A DNA stretch of 64,000 bases from Chitinophagaceae bacterium IBVUCB2 (GTDB taxonomy: Bacteria > Bacteroidota > Bacteroidia > Chitinophagales > Chitinophagaceae): positions 1 to 64,000 of the forward strand of contig NFUV01000001.1 of NCBI GenBank assembly GCA_002127295.1. The letters are read 5' to 3'. Of this stretch, positions 1 through 11,533 are shown one piece after another (position 1 is the first letter of the stretch; each line of letters begins with the position of its first letter). The position numbers and the translations under genes are program-made. Under the pieces are notes generated by a model. The model had not been told where the DNA came from, made no database searches, and worked only from the letters and a program-made list of their open reading frames with translations.

Positions 1-346
1 TGACTATCATGTTAGAAAGGCTATAATGCCTATGGGGTTTTACGGTCTTATTCCACCTCTTGTTCTTTCTAAATCTGTTCTTTTACTCTTACTAAATTTA
101 TTGAATTGTAAACATAGGATGCGGTTTTCTGCTATGCTGGCGGAAGAATATATCCTGATCGACATATCGCTTATCAGCTGTAGTCCGGGCTGAAGGAATA
201 AATCTCAACTACATAACGTAACTTCAACTTCAGTTTTTCAATCGGCTTCTGTTCCGGCTGAAGTAACACAGAATATCAGCACAGCAGAAAGCCCTGACCG
301 TTAGCGGTCATACTATTTGACACCTCATTAAAAATAGCAACATCAT
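1..346. other. Left-edge stretch without a supported gene
   Basis: No convincing gene is seen here. One forward frame is open from base 2 to about 194, but its translation looks like a chance frame with a leucine run. A small dyad, GACCG-TTAG-CGGTC, lies at about 297-310 just before the lipoprotein gene. The word GTTAGC in it recurs downstream of that gene (about 1041), which suggests a cassette-like flank; this is inference only. Confidence 0.4.
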
Positions 347-1009
347 TTGAAACTGTTCATTTACATAACGCCACTTCTAATTCTTTGCTCATGTAACAAT
401 AAACCTAATAAGGTTACTGAAACCTTACCGCCTGAGCAACCTAAGACCCAGGTCGCAACTATTGACACGGCTCTTATATTTAATTATCAAACTAATTTTG
501 TTGATAGAAACATTATCAACAAATCTGACAGAAAAGTTGATTTGCTATTTAATGGTGTTAAGGGATACTTAGGTGGACAGAGCATCTCAAACGTAAGTTT
601 CAGGACTGAATGTATGGGTTGTCAGTCTATCCAAGAATTTAAAGGTGGACTATTGTTTGGCAAGCGACTGCTTATAACTGCTGAGAAAATTAAATATTAC
701 AAGAATAATTTTGACATACCAGACACTATTAATCGCATAAACACTTTTTCTGACGAAAGAGAAAGAACAAATCCAAAATTCAATTTTCAAGATGGTAAGG
801 GCAGCATCAAGTATATTGGCATTTCTTGCAATGACGCTGACTTTAATAAGGTACGTTTGACATTTCCTAAAGGAGAAATAATAATTGACAGTTTGATAAA
901 CGCTTCCTTTTTTGAATATGACTTAGACGCAGACGGACAGAACGAACAATACTTATTTGGCTACAGAAATTGTAATCAAGAAATGGTTATTTTGCGAACA
1001 AGAAAATGA
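347..1009 (+). CDS. Hypothetical lipoprotein, 220 aa
   Basis: I do not recognise this family. The protein starts with TTG, chosen because it gives a compact signal peptide (MKLFIYITPLLILCSC) ending in a lipobox-like L-C-S-C, so the product is probably a lipoprotein anchored at Cys16. The rest is a soluble, charged domain with an acidic D-x-D-x-D-like segment near the C terminus (about residues 196-200). It stands alone, with no operon partner. The flanks carry short repeated words and a hairpin, so it could be a transferable single-gene cassette, but no recombination site can be demonstrated. Confidence 0.6.
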   Translation: MKLFIYITPLLILCSCNNKPNKVTETLPPEQPKTQVATIDTALIFNYQTNFVDRNIINKSDRKVDLLFNGVKGYLGGQSISNVSFRTECMGCQSIQEFKGGLLFGKRLLITAEKIKYYKNNFDIPDTINRINTFSDERERTNPKFNFQDGKGSIKYIGISCNDADFNKVRLTFPKGEIIIDSLINASFFEYDLDADGQNEQYLFGYRNCNQEMVILRTRK

Positions 1010-1060
1010 GACAGAAGTACGAACCTCCGCCCTGGTAGGTGTTAGCTATAGCATCACGCC

Positions 1061-1088
1061 TCGGTTGGTGTTTTCTTCCACCAACCGA
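1061..1088. repeat. 10-bp perfect hairpin between genes
   Basis: The arms TCGGTTGGTG and CACCAACCGA are separated by an 8-base T-rich loop. It lies downstream of the 220-aa lipoprotein gene and beyond the convergent DUF2059-type gene. There is no following T-run on either strand, so it is a poor intrinsic terminator. It may be a dispersed intergenic hairpin. Confidence 0.5.
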
Positions 1089-1118
1089 TTAAACCAATAT
1101 CAACCAAAGCGTAAAAAA

Positions 1119-1619
1119 TTATTTATTTGCCTGCCTCTTTTCATAAACCCCCTTTATCATTTCCCCCGCAGCCAGCGATTGCATCATAATGATCGGAAAA
1201 TCCGCCGACATCTTTTGTCCCGCACTGGTTTTGTAAAACTTTACCAGTTGTTTTAATTCTTTATAAGTAAACCGTTGCCGGTATATCCATATTACCGCAT
1301 TATCGAGCCATTTCTTACCATCACCAGTTTGCATAAAAGCAGCAAACTTGGCAAAGGCATCAGCAGGTATCTCTGCCTTTTGTTTATCCTCTTCTAATTT
1401 ATAGTCAATAGCTTCATTAATATTAAAACCACCTTTTAGTTGGCGTAGTTCAATTATTTTATTGGTCAGCTTATCATTCGGTGCCGCAGAAGTATCTAGT
1501 TTATAATCTTTAACGGAGTGGGTTATTTTCTCAAATATAGAAGAGTAAGTAGCCGTATCTTTTTGCGCCGAGGCGGATACACTTAAAAGAAGAATAAAAA
1601 ATCCAAAACATCTTTTCAT
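1119..1619 (-). CDS. Exported DUF2059-type protein
   Basis: The protein is 166 aa from the ATG at 1619. A longer frame begins at 1661, but the extra 14 residues precede a normal signal peptide (MKRCFGFFILLLSVSASAQ), so the internal start is preferred. The C-terminal half has the helical pattern of DUF2059 proteins: an F-T-Y-K-E-L-K-Q-L-V-x-F-Y-x-T-x-x-G-Q-K-M stretch around residues 120-140 followed by another helix. The molecular role of that family is not established. Location is predicted to be periplasmic. The upstream HTH gene is on the same strand about 48 bp away, so the two may be cotranscribed. Confidence 0.65.
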   Translation of the reverse strand: MKRCFGFFILLLSVSASAQKDTATYSSIFEKITHSVKDYKLDTSAAPNDKLTNKIIELRQLKGGFNINEAIDYKLEEDKQKAEIPADAFAKFAAFMQTGDGKKWLDNAVIWIYRQRFTYKELKQLVKFYKTSAGQKMSADFPIIMMQSLAAGEMIKGVYEKRQANK

Positions 1620-1666
1620 TGTTTCAATATTAAGGAGGTAAAAAGAAAACAGAAAAAACAAACATA

Positions 1667-2017
1667 TTATTCCTTCTCCAACTCATCCAGCATTTTTTTC
1701 AGCTTCTCCAGCTTATTCACCGGTAGCTTCTTTATCCGTTCCACCGGGTTAGCCACAGGTGCTTTCGGTTTCAACTTATACAAAGGGTGGTTATCCGCCA
1801 CGGTGGTTTTCTCATCTTTCACCCAGGCAAACAGTTCATCCGGGGTGCATTCACAGATCAGGCACAGTTGTTCCAGCATCGGGTAGGTCATGCTTCCCAG
1901 TTTTCCGCTCAGCAGCCGGTTCGCCTGGTGGTATTTCATACCATGTTGCACTAAGTACTTGGCAGGGTTATCCACACCCCGTGCCCGCAGGAGTTCAGTT
2001 ACAGTCAGTGTCAGCAT
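1667..2017 (-). CDS. Small Xre/Cro-type HTH regulator, 116 aa
   Basis: Residues about 1-65 form a helix-turn-helix of the Xre/Cro type: a TELLRARGV helix, a YHQANRLLSGK recognition-helix segment and an L-x-x-L-C-x-x-C-x-C-x-P-D-E-L-F motif, the usual end of such domains. The tail (about 90-116) is Lys/Glu-rich and probably coiled coil. It is expected to bind DNA in the cytoplasm. Directly upstream of its start lies a 14-unit, exactly 21-bp-phased repeat array, an obvious candidate for its own binding region, though this is inference. There is no sign of an adjacent toxin gene. Confidence 0.75.
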   Translation of the reverse strand: MLTLTVTELLRARGVDNPAKYLVQHGMKYHQANRLLSGKLGSMTYPMLEQLCLICECTPDELFAWVKDEKTTVADNHPLYKLKPKAPVANPVERIKKLPVNKLEKLKKMLDELEKE

Positions 2018-2092
2018 ATAGTATTGATTTTTAAGGTTTATTACGGGTTGCTTGTCAAAAAAGTTCGCAAAAATGGCCTAAAACAGCGTCCG

Positions 2093-2386
2093 GAAGCCTT
2101 CTTACCTTACCGGGTTGTTCGCTTACTTTACCGGAATGCTCTCTTACCTTACCGGGAAAGCAACTTAGTTTAAATGGAAGGTCACTTACCTCAACGGAAA
2201 GGTCGCTTACCTCAACGGAAAGGTAAATTATTAAAAAATTTTGGTCACTTGTTGTAAAAAAAAGGTTCCTTCTCTTAAAAGAAAGGTCACTTGCTTCAAA
2301 AGAAAAGCTACTTAGCTTAAAAGATTAGTCAATTACTTTAAAAGGAAAGCAATCTGTATTAACAGATTTGTCAATTATTTCGTTCA
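2093..2386. repeat. Degenerate tandem repeat, 14 units of exactly 21 bp
   Basis: The core CTTAC/CTTAG/ATTA word begins at 2101, 2122, 2143, 2164, 2185, 2206, 2227, 2248, 2269, 2290, 2311, 2332, 2353 and 2374, always 21 bases apart. A representative unit is AAAGGTCACTTACCTCAACG plus G. Units drift from GC-richer ones on the left (ending ACCGG) to AT-richer ones on the right (ending AAAAG). No frame gives a normal gene: the minus-strand frame is open for 89 codons (2324 to 2058) with a heptad pattern like S-V-E-V-S-D-L but has no ATG, GTG or TTG. Confidence 0.9.
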
Positions 2387-5146
<2,760 letters not shown>

Positions 5147-5170
5147 TAAAACAGGTTAGTGTTACACATT

Positions 5171-5201
5171 AAAAGGCGGCCATAAATTGGCCGCCTTTTT
5201 T
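5171..5201. terminator. Bidirectional terminator after katG
   Basis: A perfect 12-bp stem (AAAAGGCGGCCA with TGGCCGCCTTTT) closes a 5-base loop, with a T-run on the plus strand and a matching A-run on the other side. It lies between katG and the convergent minus-strand gene, so it can serve both. Confidence 0.9.
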
Positions 5202-5814
5202 ATTTCTTGCAGGTAAACCCCGACCAAAGCAGTTTAAGTTTTTCCCAAATAGTATGTGTGAAAGGTTGAGGGGAAAGTTCATAGAAAATGATCGTCTTAT
5301 TCTCTTCCGTACAGCGGGTAAGATGTACGATACAATTCAATGTTATCGGTTTCAGTTGTAAATAATCCATCATCTCTATCGTGCCGGTATATGTTTCCAG
5401 GTCGCCGTTACCTTTTTTTACTTTTTTAAAAATAGTTGTTACAGGAATTAATTTGGTAGCAGCTTTCTTTGCACTATCGGTATTAATATTAAATAAGCCA
5501 GTGTAGTAATTCTTTAAATTTTCGGCAATTATTTCTTCATCCATTTTTACGTTGCCATCCAAATACCACAAAAAAGCATAAGTCCAATATTCTTCACTTT
5601 TTACTTTAGCCCAGCCGGGAGTAAAGCGGATATCTTCCACTCCTGTATATAAAATTTGAGGTGCAAAACTAATAGGTATCTGAAATCGTTCGATGCCCCA
5701 ATCTTTTGGCGTGGGCAGATGGTAGGGGGCTTCCCATTTATGGCCATCAAACACTTCCTGCCCATACATGTTTAGAAATGTGATGCAGAATATAAAAGTT
5801 ATTATGTTCTTCAT
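5200..5814 (-). CDS. Exported hypothetical protein, 204 aa
   Basis: I do not recognise the family. The start at the second Met (5814, MKNIITFIFCITFLNMYGQ) gives a clean signal peptide, so the product is probably periplasmic. The mature part is mixed alpha/beta with a W-T-Y-A-F-L-W-Y segment (about residues 77-84), and two cysteines (I-V-H-L-T-R-C-T region and the final T-C-K-K). It converges on katG and shares the bidirectional terminator with it. No operon partner is seen. Confidence 0.65.
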   Translation of the reverse strand: MKNIITFIFCITFLNMYGQEVFDGHKWEAPYHLPTPKDWGIERFQIPISFAPQILYTGVEDIRFTPGWAKVKSEEYWTYAFLWYLDGNVKMDEEIIAENLKNYYTGLFNINTDSAKKAATKLIPVTTIFKKVKKGNGDLETYTGTIEMMDYLQLKPITLNCIVHLTRCTEENKTIIFYELSPQPFTHTIWEKLKLLWSGFTCKK

Positions 5815-6059
5815 TGTCAAATTTTAGTAGCTGCAATTAAAATAGCTATAATGTTTGCCTTTTCACTAAAGTAAAGGATGAACGGCGGCCAAATGATCGG
5901 CTCACTATTTATGCACAGTTGTTGAAAACCAGTAAGAATACAAAGGGTTACCTTCTTTTAACTATTGTATTAACGGTGGCAGATAGTCATTTCCGGCTAT
6001 TTTTGCCGACAATCCACGATTTCTTGCCTCTCTTTTTATTGTAAAACAACAAATTTATT

Positions 6060-6659
6060 ATGGCGACAAAAGTAACATTTACGCTTTCAGCGGATGTGGT
6101 TGCAGATGCAACAGAAGGTTTATTACTTGGCGAATTTAATAATTGGGACCAGGCCAATGGTATTAGTTTGAAAAAACAAAAAGATGGTTCTTTAAAAGCA
6201 ATTGCGAACCTGGAAGCAGGCAGAACATACCAATACCGCTATTTATTGAGCGATGGCAGATGGGTGAATGATGACAAGGCCGAAACATTTGCTTTTGCAC
6301 ATGGCTTTGCAGTGGAGAATTGTGTAATAACAGTACCTGTAGTTGAGCCCAAAGAAGTGAAAGCAAAAAAAGTAGCTGTAAAAAAAGCTGAACCTAAAGC
6401 AGCTGCTATTGCAGACGACCTTACTAAAATCGAAGGCATTGGTAAAAAGATAAATGAGTTATTAGCAGCAGAAAATATAATATCCTTCAAAGAGTTATCT
6501 AAGCTATCTGCAAAAAAGCTAAAAGCCATTTTGGAGGCAGCAGGAACTAAATTTGCTATGCATAATCCAGCATCATGGCCTAAGCAGGCTAAATTGGCTG
6601 CAGCAGGTAAGTGGGATGAACTGGCTACACTGCAAAAAGAACTGGTAGCAGGGAAATAA
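6060..6659 (+). CDS. CBM48-like domain fused to an HhH domain
   Basis: Residues about 5-90 resemble the early-set/CBM48 (AMPK-beta type) glycogen-binding fold: LLLGEFNNWDQ followed by a Y-Q-Y-R-Y-L and a W-x-x-D motif, typical of modules that contact alpha-glucan. Residues 91-118 are a Lys/Ala-rich linker. Residues about 119-199 form a helix-hairpin-helix unit beginning DDLTKIEGIGKKINELL, of the kind found in small nucleic-acid or protein-binding proteins. No signal peptide, so it is cytoplasmic. The combination might link glycogen status with a nucleic acid or ribosome, but function is unknown. Monocistronic, followed by a hairpin. Confidence 0.75.
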   Translation: MATKVTFTLSADVVADATEGLLLGEFNNWDQANGISLKKQKDGSLKAIANLEAGRTYQYRYLLSDGRWVNDDKAETFAFAHGFAVENCVITVPVVEPKEVKAKKVAVKKAEPKAAAIADDLTKIEGIGKKINELLAAENIISFKELSKLSAKKLKAILEAAGTKFAMHNPASWPKQAKLAAAGKWDELATLQKELVAGK

Positions 6660-6684
6660 TTTTCTTCTAATATATTTTTTTCAA

Positions 6685-6715
6685 TGTCAACCCTGAATTG
6701 TATTCAGGGTTGACA
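6685..6715. terminator. 13-bp perfect hairpin between convergent genes
   Basis: TGTCAACCCTGAA and TTCAGGGTTGACA pair around a 5-base loop. It lies between the CBM48-like gene (plus) and the large caspase-like gene (minus). T-richness on either side is moderate, so it is a likely but not textbook terminator for both directions. Confidence 0.65.
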
Positions 6716-6812
6716 TTCTTGTGTATTTTAATTGCCCTGGTTTGAACCCGGCTTTTATGATTGAATTAGTGGCTTTAGTCAAATATGATGACAGGGTGTC
6801 CGGCCGCTCTAT

Positions 6813-9800
6813 TCATTTGGCCAGAATAATAAATTCACTCCCCGGTTCATCATCACCAAAACTTCCTAGTAATGGCCCCGAAGGAAGTTTTTTTACAAAC
6901 TCAAAAAAGTTAGTGGAGGTTAGTATCTTATCTGCTGCTCCCCGGGTTTGTAAACATTGAATCAATCTTTGCGCAAAAGGGGAGTGTTTTCCTTTATAAC
7001 CATCCGGTACTTCTTTTTTGCCTCCAGATGTTAGGTATAGTCTTGTCTTCTTCTTCAGCTTTTCTGCAAAATAATTTTCAGCACTCATGTTATCATACAT
7101 ATCATTTTTCGACCTCGCCTGGTTTCGTACCACCCTTTCATCAAATGTGCCGCCAAAACATACATCCAGAATCATAATAACCTGCTGGGCAGGCAGCTTA
7201 TTAATCATTCTTGAAAGCTTGGAATACTGAATATACGTATTTCGATAAGCATCGTTTTTAGTGGGTTTTGAATCCGCACAAACAATAAATCCGTCATCAA
7301 ATAAACGATCATCAAAGTCACCATGACCCGCCACATAAATCAATAGCTGGTCATTAGGCTGCAATATCTTTGAAAGGCGGATTATATTTTCATAAATACT
7401 ATCTGCTGGTTTATCGTATAAGGTAATTACATTGAAACCAAAACCAGTTTGTAGCTCTTTTGCAATATCCTTTGCATCCAGTACAGGATTATTCAGGTCA
7501 TTCCACTCTGGTTTGCCTGCATAAATATCAGTACCTACAATCAATGCATACCTGTTTGAAATAGTAGAAGCGATGGTGGCTTTATCTTTTTCCTGCACTT
7601 TTAATCCCCGGCTCTGCATTACTTCATCGGGTAATAAATAACGGAGACTGCTGATGAACTCTCTTTCAAAGAAAATGTCAAAGTATTCCGTACGGAAATA
7701 ATCACAATCCACTTCTGTTTTATTCAATACAAATTTCACAGCGTCTTTATATAGGCCGCCTTCAAATAAACCAAATATGTTCAACTCATCCGGTAAGCTT
7801 GTAACGAAATAATTAATGGGTCCATGATCTTTGTTGATATTGTTGCAGGAGAATTTATCAAGACCGCTTCCTTTGGGAACTATAAAAATCCTGTTCTTAT
7901 TGGACAAGGAAGCAATGGATGGACTTGTTTCAATCAACGCCTGGATAAACTCTTTTTGAAAATCATTGGTAGAACCCGCCTCGGTTATGAAAAGCTGGTT
8001 GTTGGCGGGGATCAGTTGAAACAGGTCTTTTAACTGATTCAGCGGAATTCCTTTTTGTCTTACTTCCAGTGAATCATTCAGATTATTTAATCCGTAAGGA
8101 ACAAAATAAGTAACCTGTTTGCCATTGGTATCCTTCAATGGTTTGCAATAACCTGAAAAATTGAATATAAAATAATCCTCCGGTTTTGTATTGGAAATGG
8201 CATAGTTGATAGCAGACAGGATACTGTCTTTTGTAGCCTCCTTATTGATCAGCAAGGTGGAGAAAATTTTTTTCTTATTCTTAGTATTGGATATTTGTTC
8301 AAACTGGTTTTCAAAAAAGCTTGCATAAGTCCGGGCATCTGAAGCACAGTTTATAAAGCTCAGATCAGTCTTGTTTTTTTCTTTGTATTCAGAAATACCA
8401 ACGGATAAAAGAAATGAATTGCCGGATTGTTTTAATGTGGGTAAAACTGCGAGTTCCTGGCCACCAGGCATTTCACTCTCTTCAAACAGAAACTGTGTCT
8501 CACTGGCGAGGTAACCCGGGGTTTGACGTTTGCCATTTCTTTTCAAAAATGAAATTACCTCTTCATGCAGTTCAGCCGTATTCAAAATGCTTGGGTTGGA
8601 AAATGATTTAGCTAATGCCAAAGAATAAGCTCCGTAAGACATATTATTCTCATCCCGCATTTCCTGTCCGAATTCGTTTTGATTTGTTCCCGTATAAATA
8701 ACTACCGGTGCCGTTTCATCTTGCACCAGGTTAAAAAGCATATTATTACTTTCTCCCCGCATAGAAATGTTGTTACCTTTAATGGTAGTAGTATCTCTGT
8801 CACCATAGGTTAATAATTCCCCGGAGTGGCTTACATCCAAAGAAACAATCAACTGCCCTGTCCTTCCAATCTGTTTCTTAATTGCATTGAGAAAATTCTC
8901 CAATTCAAACTGGTAAATACTATTCCCTTTTGAAAGGGCAGAATCGGTCGGATAATTTGCATCCCTGCAGGGAATTAAGAGTCCTTCATATTTTTTCAAC
9001 GAATCAGCCAACTTACCCGATAAAGATCCGTGACCTGAGAAATGAATGAACACCAAATCTCCTTTTTTCAATTCTGCTGAAAACTTACTAAAAGCAGCCA
9101 GCATTTTAGTTTTTGTAGCGTCATCATCAGTTACACGACAAATATTTTCAGGATTGAATCTTTTATCATTGATTAAAGTGGACGATAGCAACTTGACATC
9201 ATTTACAGCACCATCAATATCACGCCAATAATTTTTTAATCTAAGTGCTTTAGGGTCAACTTTGGTTTGAAATTTATCAATACCAACAAGAAATGCTTTT
9301 TTGTAATTATCAAATCCTCCTTTATTCGTAGTTGTATCGGTCACTCTACCTTTTTCATATATCAATTCCCGTTGTAGTTTACCGTCTTTCTCAAATGTTT
9401 GAGATTTCCCGTTCAGCAAACCTCCTTTAGTAGAATAAATATTTTTAGTTTGGCCGTTACTGTAAAACTCTTTGTAAGTGCTGTCTTTTAAAATATTGTT
9501 ATGGTAAAATCTTGACAACCGTAAGTTCTGGTTGGAATAATAAATATCTTCTCTTCCTGTTTTTACTAATTTTGGATTGAGATCATACCAGGTACTATCA
9601 AATTTTTTTCGTTCAAGACTGTCTCTCAGTCCAACTACATATTGTGTACGGATGCTGGTAGCACCTGATTCATAAAATTTTTGTATTTCGATACCTTGGT
9701 TGAATACGTCTGTCAACAGGCATTCCCTGACTAATTTCCCCTTGCCTGAAATATCCTGGTATTTGTAAATTTTTCCGGATGAGTTTTTATAATAACACCT

Positions 9801-10253
9801 GAAAAAGGCTGCATGACCCAACTCAACTGTCTTGGCAATGATCTGCCTGTTTAAAAGAGTATCTGCATCATAATCTTCTTTTTGCTTTTTTCTTTTGACT
9901 GAATCAGGAAGAGTTGAATTAATGACCAGCTGCTTTTTTAAGAGGATGGTTAAAGAAGAGTTGGCAAGAATAAAATTATCAGACTGAAAAAAATTATTAT
10001 TAGTCGCATATAAATCCGTAATACCAGACAACGATTCTTTGAAAACTATGGTTTTGGGCTGTTTGAAAACAAGCACGGCTGAATCGGGTTTATTCCCTCT
10101 TAAAAAATGATTATAGTTTTTGGTGTAAACGGGAAATGTTTTGTATTGAATTCTTATTTCGGTACCGGGCGGTTCTTTCCCAAAAGCAATGCCATTTAAA
10201 CAAGAAACAAAAACAGCTAACAATAATTTTAACCACATAAAACGGGTGTGCAT
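6813..10253 (-). CDS. Exported protein with three caspase-like folds
   Basis: An 1146-aa protein with an N-terminal signal sequence. Residues about 235-300 hold MORN-like variants (EFYSNGQTK, NGKSQTFEKDGKLQ). Three C14 caspase-like modules follow. Module 1 (about 318-590) keeps the His box HFSGHG (H408), but the Cys box reads D473-V-S-H-S-G with Ser475 in place of Cys. Module 2 (about 612-795) is degenerate: FSGYC replaces FSGHG and no Cys box remains. Module 3 (about 901-1110) is intact: VAGHGDFD (H977) and ILDVCFGG (C1032). It is therefore predicted to be one active protease domain with two pseudo-domains, acting outside the cytoplasm. Substrate unknown. It stands alone on the minus strand. 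Confidence 0.85.
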   Translation of the reverse strand: MHTRFMWLKLLLAVFVSCLNGIAFGKEPPGTEIRIQYKTFPVYTKNYNHFLRGNKPDSAVLVFKQPKTIVFKESLSGITDLYATNNNFFQSDNFILANSSLTILLKKQLVINSTLPDSVKRKKQKEDYDADTLLNRQIIAKTVELGHAAFFRCYYKNSSGKIYKYQDISGKGKLVRECLLTDVFNQGIEIQKFYESGATSIRTQYVVGLRDSLERKKFDSTWYDLNPKLVKTGREDIYYSNQNLRLSRFYHNNILKDSTYKEFYSNGQTKNIYSTKGGLLNGKSQTFEKDGKLQRELIYEKGRVTDTTTNKGGFDNYKKAFLVGIDKFQTKVDPKALRLKNYWRDIDGAVNDVKLLSSTLINDKRFNPENICRVTDDDATKTKMLAAFSKFSAELKKGDLVFIHFSGHGSLSGKLADSLKKYEGLLIPCRDANYPTDSALSKGNSIYQFELENFLNAIKKQIGRTGQLIVSLDVSHSGELLTYGDRDTTTIKGNNISMRGESNNMLFNLVQDETAPVVIYTGTNQNEFGQEMRDENNMSYGAYSLALAKSFSNPSILNTAELHEEVISFLKRNGKRQTPGYLASETQFLFEESEMPGGQELAVLPTLKQSGNSFLLSVGISEYKEKNKTDLSFINCASDARTYASFFENQFEQISNTKNKKKIFSTLLINKEATKDSILSAINYAISNTKPEDYFIFNFSGYCKPLKDTNGKQVTYFVPYGLNNLNDSLEVRQKGIPLNQLKDLFQLIPANNQLFITEAGSTNDFQKEFIQALIETSPSIASLSNKNRIFIVPKGSGLDKFSCNNINKDHGPINYFVTSLPDELNIFGLFEGGLYKDAVKFVLNKTEVDCDYFRTEYFDIFFEREFISSLRYLLPDEVMQSRGLKVQEKDKATIASTISNRYALIVGTDIYAGKPEWNDLNNPVLDAKDIAKELQTGFGFNVITLYDKPADSIYENIIRLSKILQPNDQLLIYVAGHGDFDDRLFDDGFIVCADSKPTKNDAYRNTYIQYSKLSRMINKLPAQQVIMILDVCFGGTFDERVVRNQARSKNDMYDNMSAENYFAEKLKKKTRLYLTSGGKKEVPDGYKGKHSPFAQRLIQCLQTRGAADKILTSTNFFEFVKKLPSGPLLGSFGDDEPGSEFIILAK

Positions 10254-10391
10254 TGGCTTCCTAATTTATAACTTTTATGCCGCTGTTAGTTTTTCTTTTC
10301 GCCAACAACTTGAATTAAAGTTACTTTAAAATAAAATAGGATAGATAAGGATAAGCTGCAGAGGTAAAAGAAAATAGTTTAATTTAATTAT

Positions 10392-11402
10392 TTATTTAAA
10401 GCTCTCTTTCATTGCCATTTTTACCATCGTTTCATATTCTTTTAGCTCTAAAGCATCTGGTGGCAGGCCGACTAACATATGAATTTGCCCGGCAAAACAT
10501 TTATCCCAAACCTTTACACCATTCTTCCTCAGCTTCGCAGCATATAAAATGCCGTCATCTCTTAGCGGATCAAATTCGGCATTAATAATTACTGCCGGAG
10601 GTAAACCGATCAGATCTTCTGTAAGTAGGGGAGAAACTTCCGGATGGTTATACTGACCCGGTGCATATAATTCCAATGCTAAATAGCAAGCTGCTTTTGT
10701 TTGCCAATATCCTTTGGCATTTTCCTGGTAGGATATAGCTGTTTCCATGTTTTTGGGGCTGAGGTCAGCAGGAAGCCCATTCAATACCTGCAACTTTATT
10801 TTATTACTGATCTTATCTTTTTTTGCTTTTTGAGTTATCACTGCTACTAAATTAGCACCTGCACTATTTCCTATTAATGTAATGCGACTGGTATCTCCAC
10901 CGAACTCATTGCCATGTTCTGCTATCCATTTAAAAGCATTATAACTGTCATTCACCGCAGCAGGAAATTTGTTTTCGGGTGCTACCCTGTAATCAATAGC
11001 AAAAACAATGGCACCAAACGTTTTCGCTTCCTGCCATAAAGAATGTTCTAATCCTTTCAATAAAGGCAAAAAGAAACCACCACCATGGTAATTGATAATA
11101 ATGGGAAGATTTTGTGCATGTGAAGGATTGAAAACTAATACGGGAATACTGTCGGCAGTTATTTTAATTCTTTTTACATCTGCTGCAGGGTAGGGTCTAG
11201 CAGGTGGATCGGCTGCAAGCCTGAACTGCTGGATTGGTATAGTACGCAATTGTTCATGGGTCATGTCTTCATTTCCAATTATCCTCAAGAATGAAGTTAC
11301 TCTCGGATCTAATTGCCGGTTACCACATGCCTGACCTAAAAGTTTCTGTCCGGTGCCTGCAATAAGGATAATTAGAAAAATAATGAACATTGATTTTTTC
11401 AT
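10392..11402 (-). CDS. Exported alpha/beta-hydrolase, HSL-type esterase
   Basis: A 336-aa protein from the ATG at 11402; the longer frame to 11489 adds 29 residues before an evident signal sequence (MKKSMFIIFLIILIAG). It has the oxyanion-hole motif HGGGF (106-110), the nucleophile elbow GNSAG (S180), an acid in EFDPLRDDG (D278) and the catalytic His in GQIHMLVG (H308): the hormone-sensitive-lipase-type carboxylesterase layout. It is expected to hydrolyse short-chain esters or acylated carbohydrates in the periplasm; the natural substrate cannot be told. It is divergent from prfB. Confidence 0.85.
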   Translation of the reverse strand: MKKSMFIIFLIILIAGTGQKLLGQACGNRQLDPRVTSFLRIIGNEDMTHEQLRTIPIQQFRLAADPPARPYPAADVKRIKITADSIPVLVFNPSHAQNLPIIINYHGGGFFLPLLKGLEHSLWQEAKTFGAIVFAIDYRVAPENKFPAAVNDSYNAFKWIAEHGNEFGGDTSRITLIGNSAGANLVAVITQKAKKDKISNKIKLQVLNGLPADLSPKNMETAISYQENAKGYWQTKAACYLALELYAPGQYNHPEVSPLLTEDLIGLPPAVIINAEFDPLRDDGILYAAKLRKNGVKVWDKCFAGQIHMLVGLPPDALELKEYETMVKMAMKESFK

Positions 11403-11521
11403 GATACAAATAACTTGATTGAAAAGAACCTTTTGATGGTACGCAAGCAAATACCGTAGCAATAAAACTATGCTAATAATACCATTCACAAATCAACACA
11501 TTTTCAAATACTCAAATCCGC

Positions 11522-11529
11522 TACCTTTG
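11522..11529 (+). promoter_or_regulatory. -7 element TACCTTTG before prfB
   Basis: This matches the Bacteroidota -7 consensus TAnnTTTG exactly. Only four bases separate it from the ATG at 11534, implying transcription starts at or next to the start codon. No clear -33 TTTG is seen at the usual 19-bp distance. Confidence 0.55.
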
Positions 11530-11533
11530 CGCC

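Noticed and set aside
2-194. Frame open from the left edge for about 64 codons
   Set aside because: Composition is leucine-run rich with no recognisable domain, and no supporting signals; likely a chance frame.
957-1256. Plus-strand 99-codon frame
   Set aside because: It overlaps the end of the lipoprotein gene in another frame, crosses a hairpin and runs antisense into the DUF2059-type gene.
2093-2386. CRISPR array
   Set aside because: Units are adjacent with no spacers, diverged from one another, and there are no cas genes.
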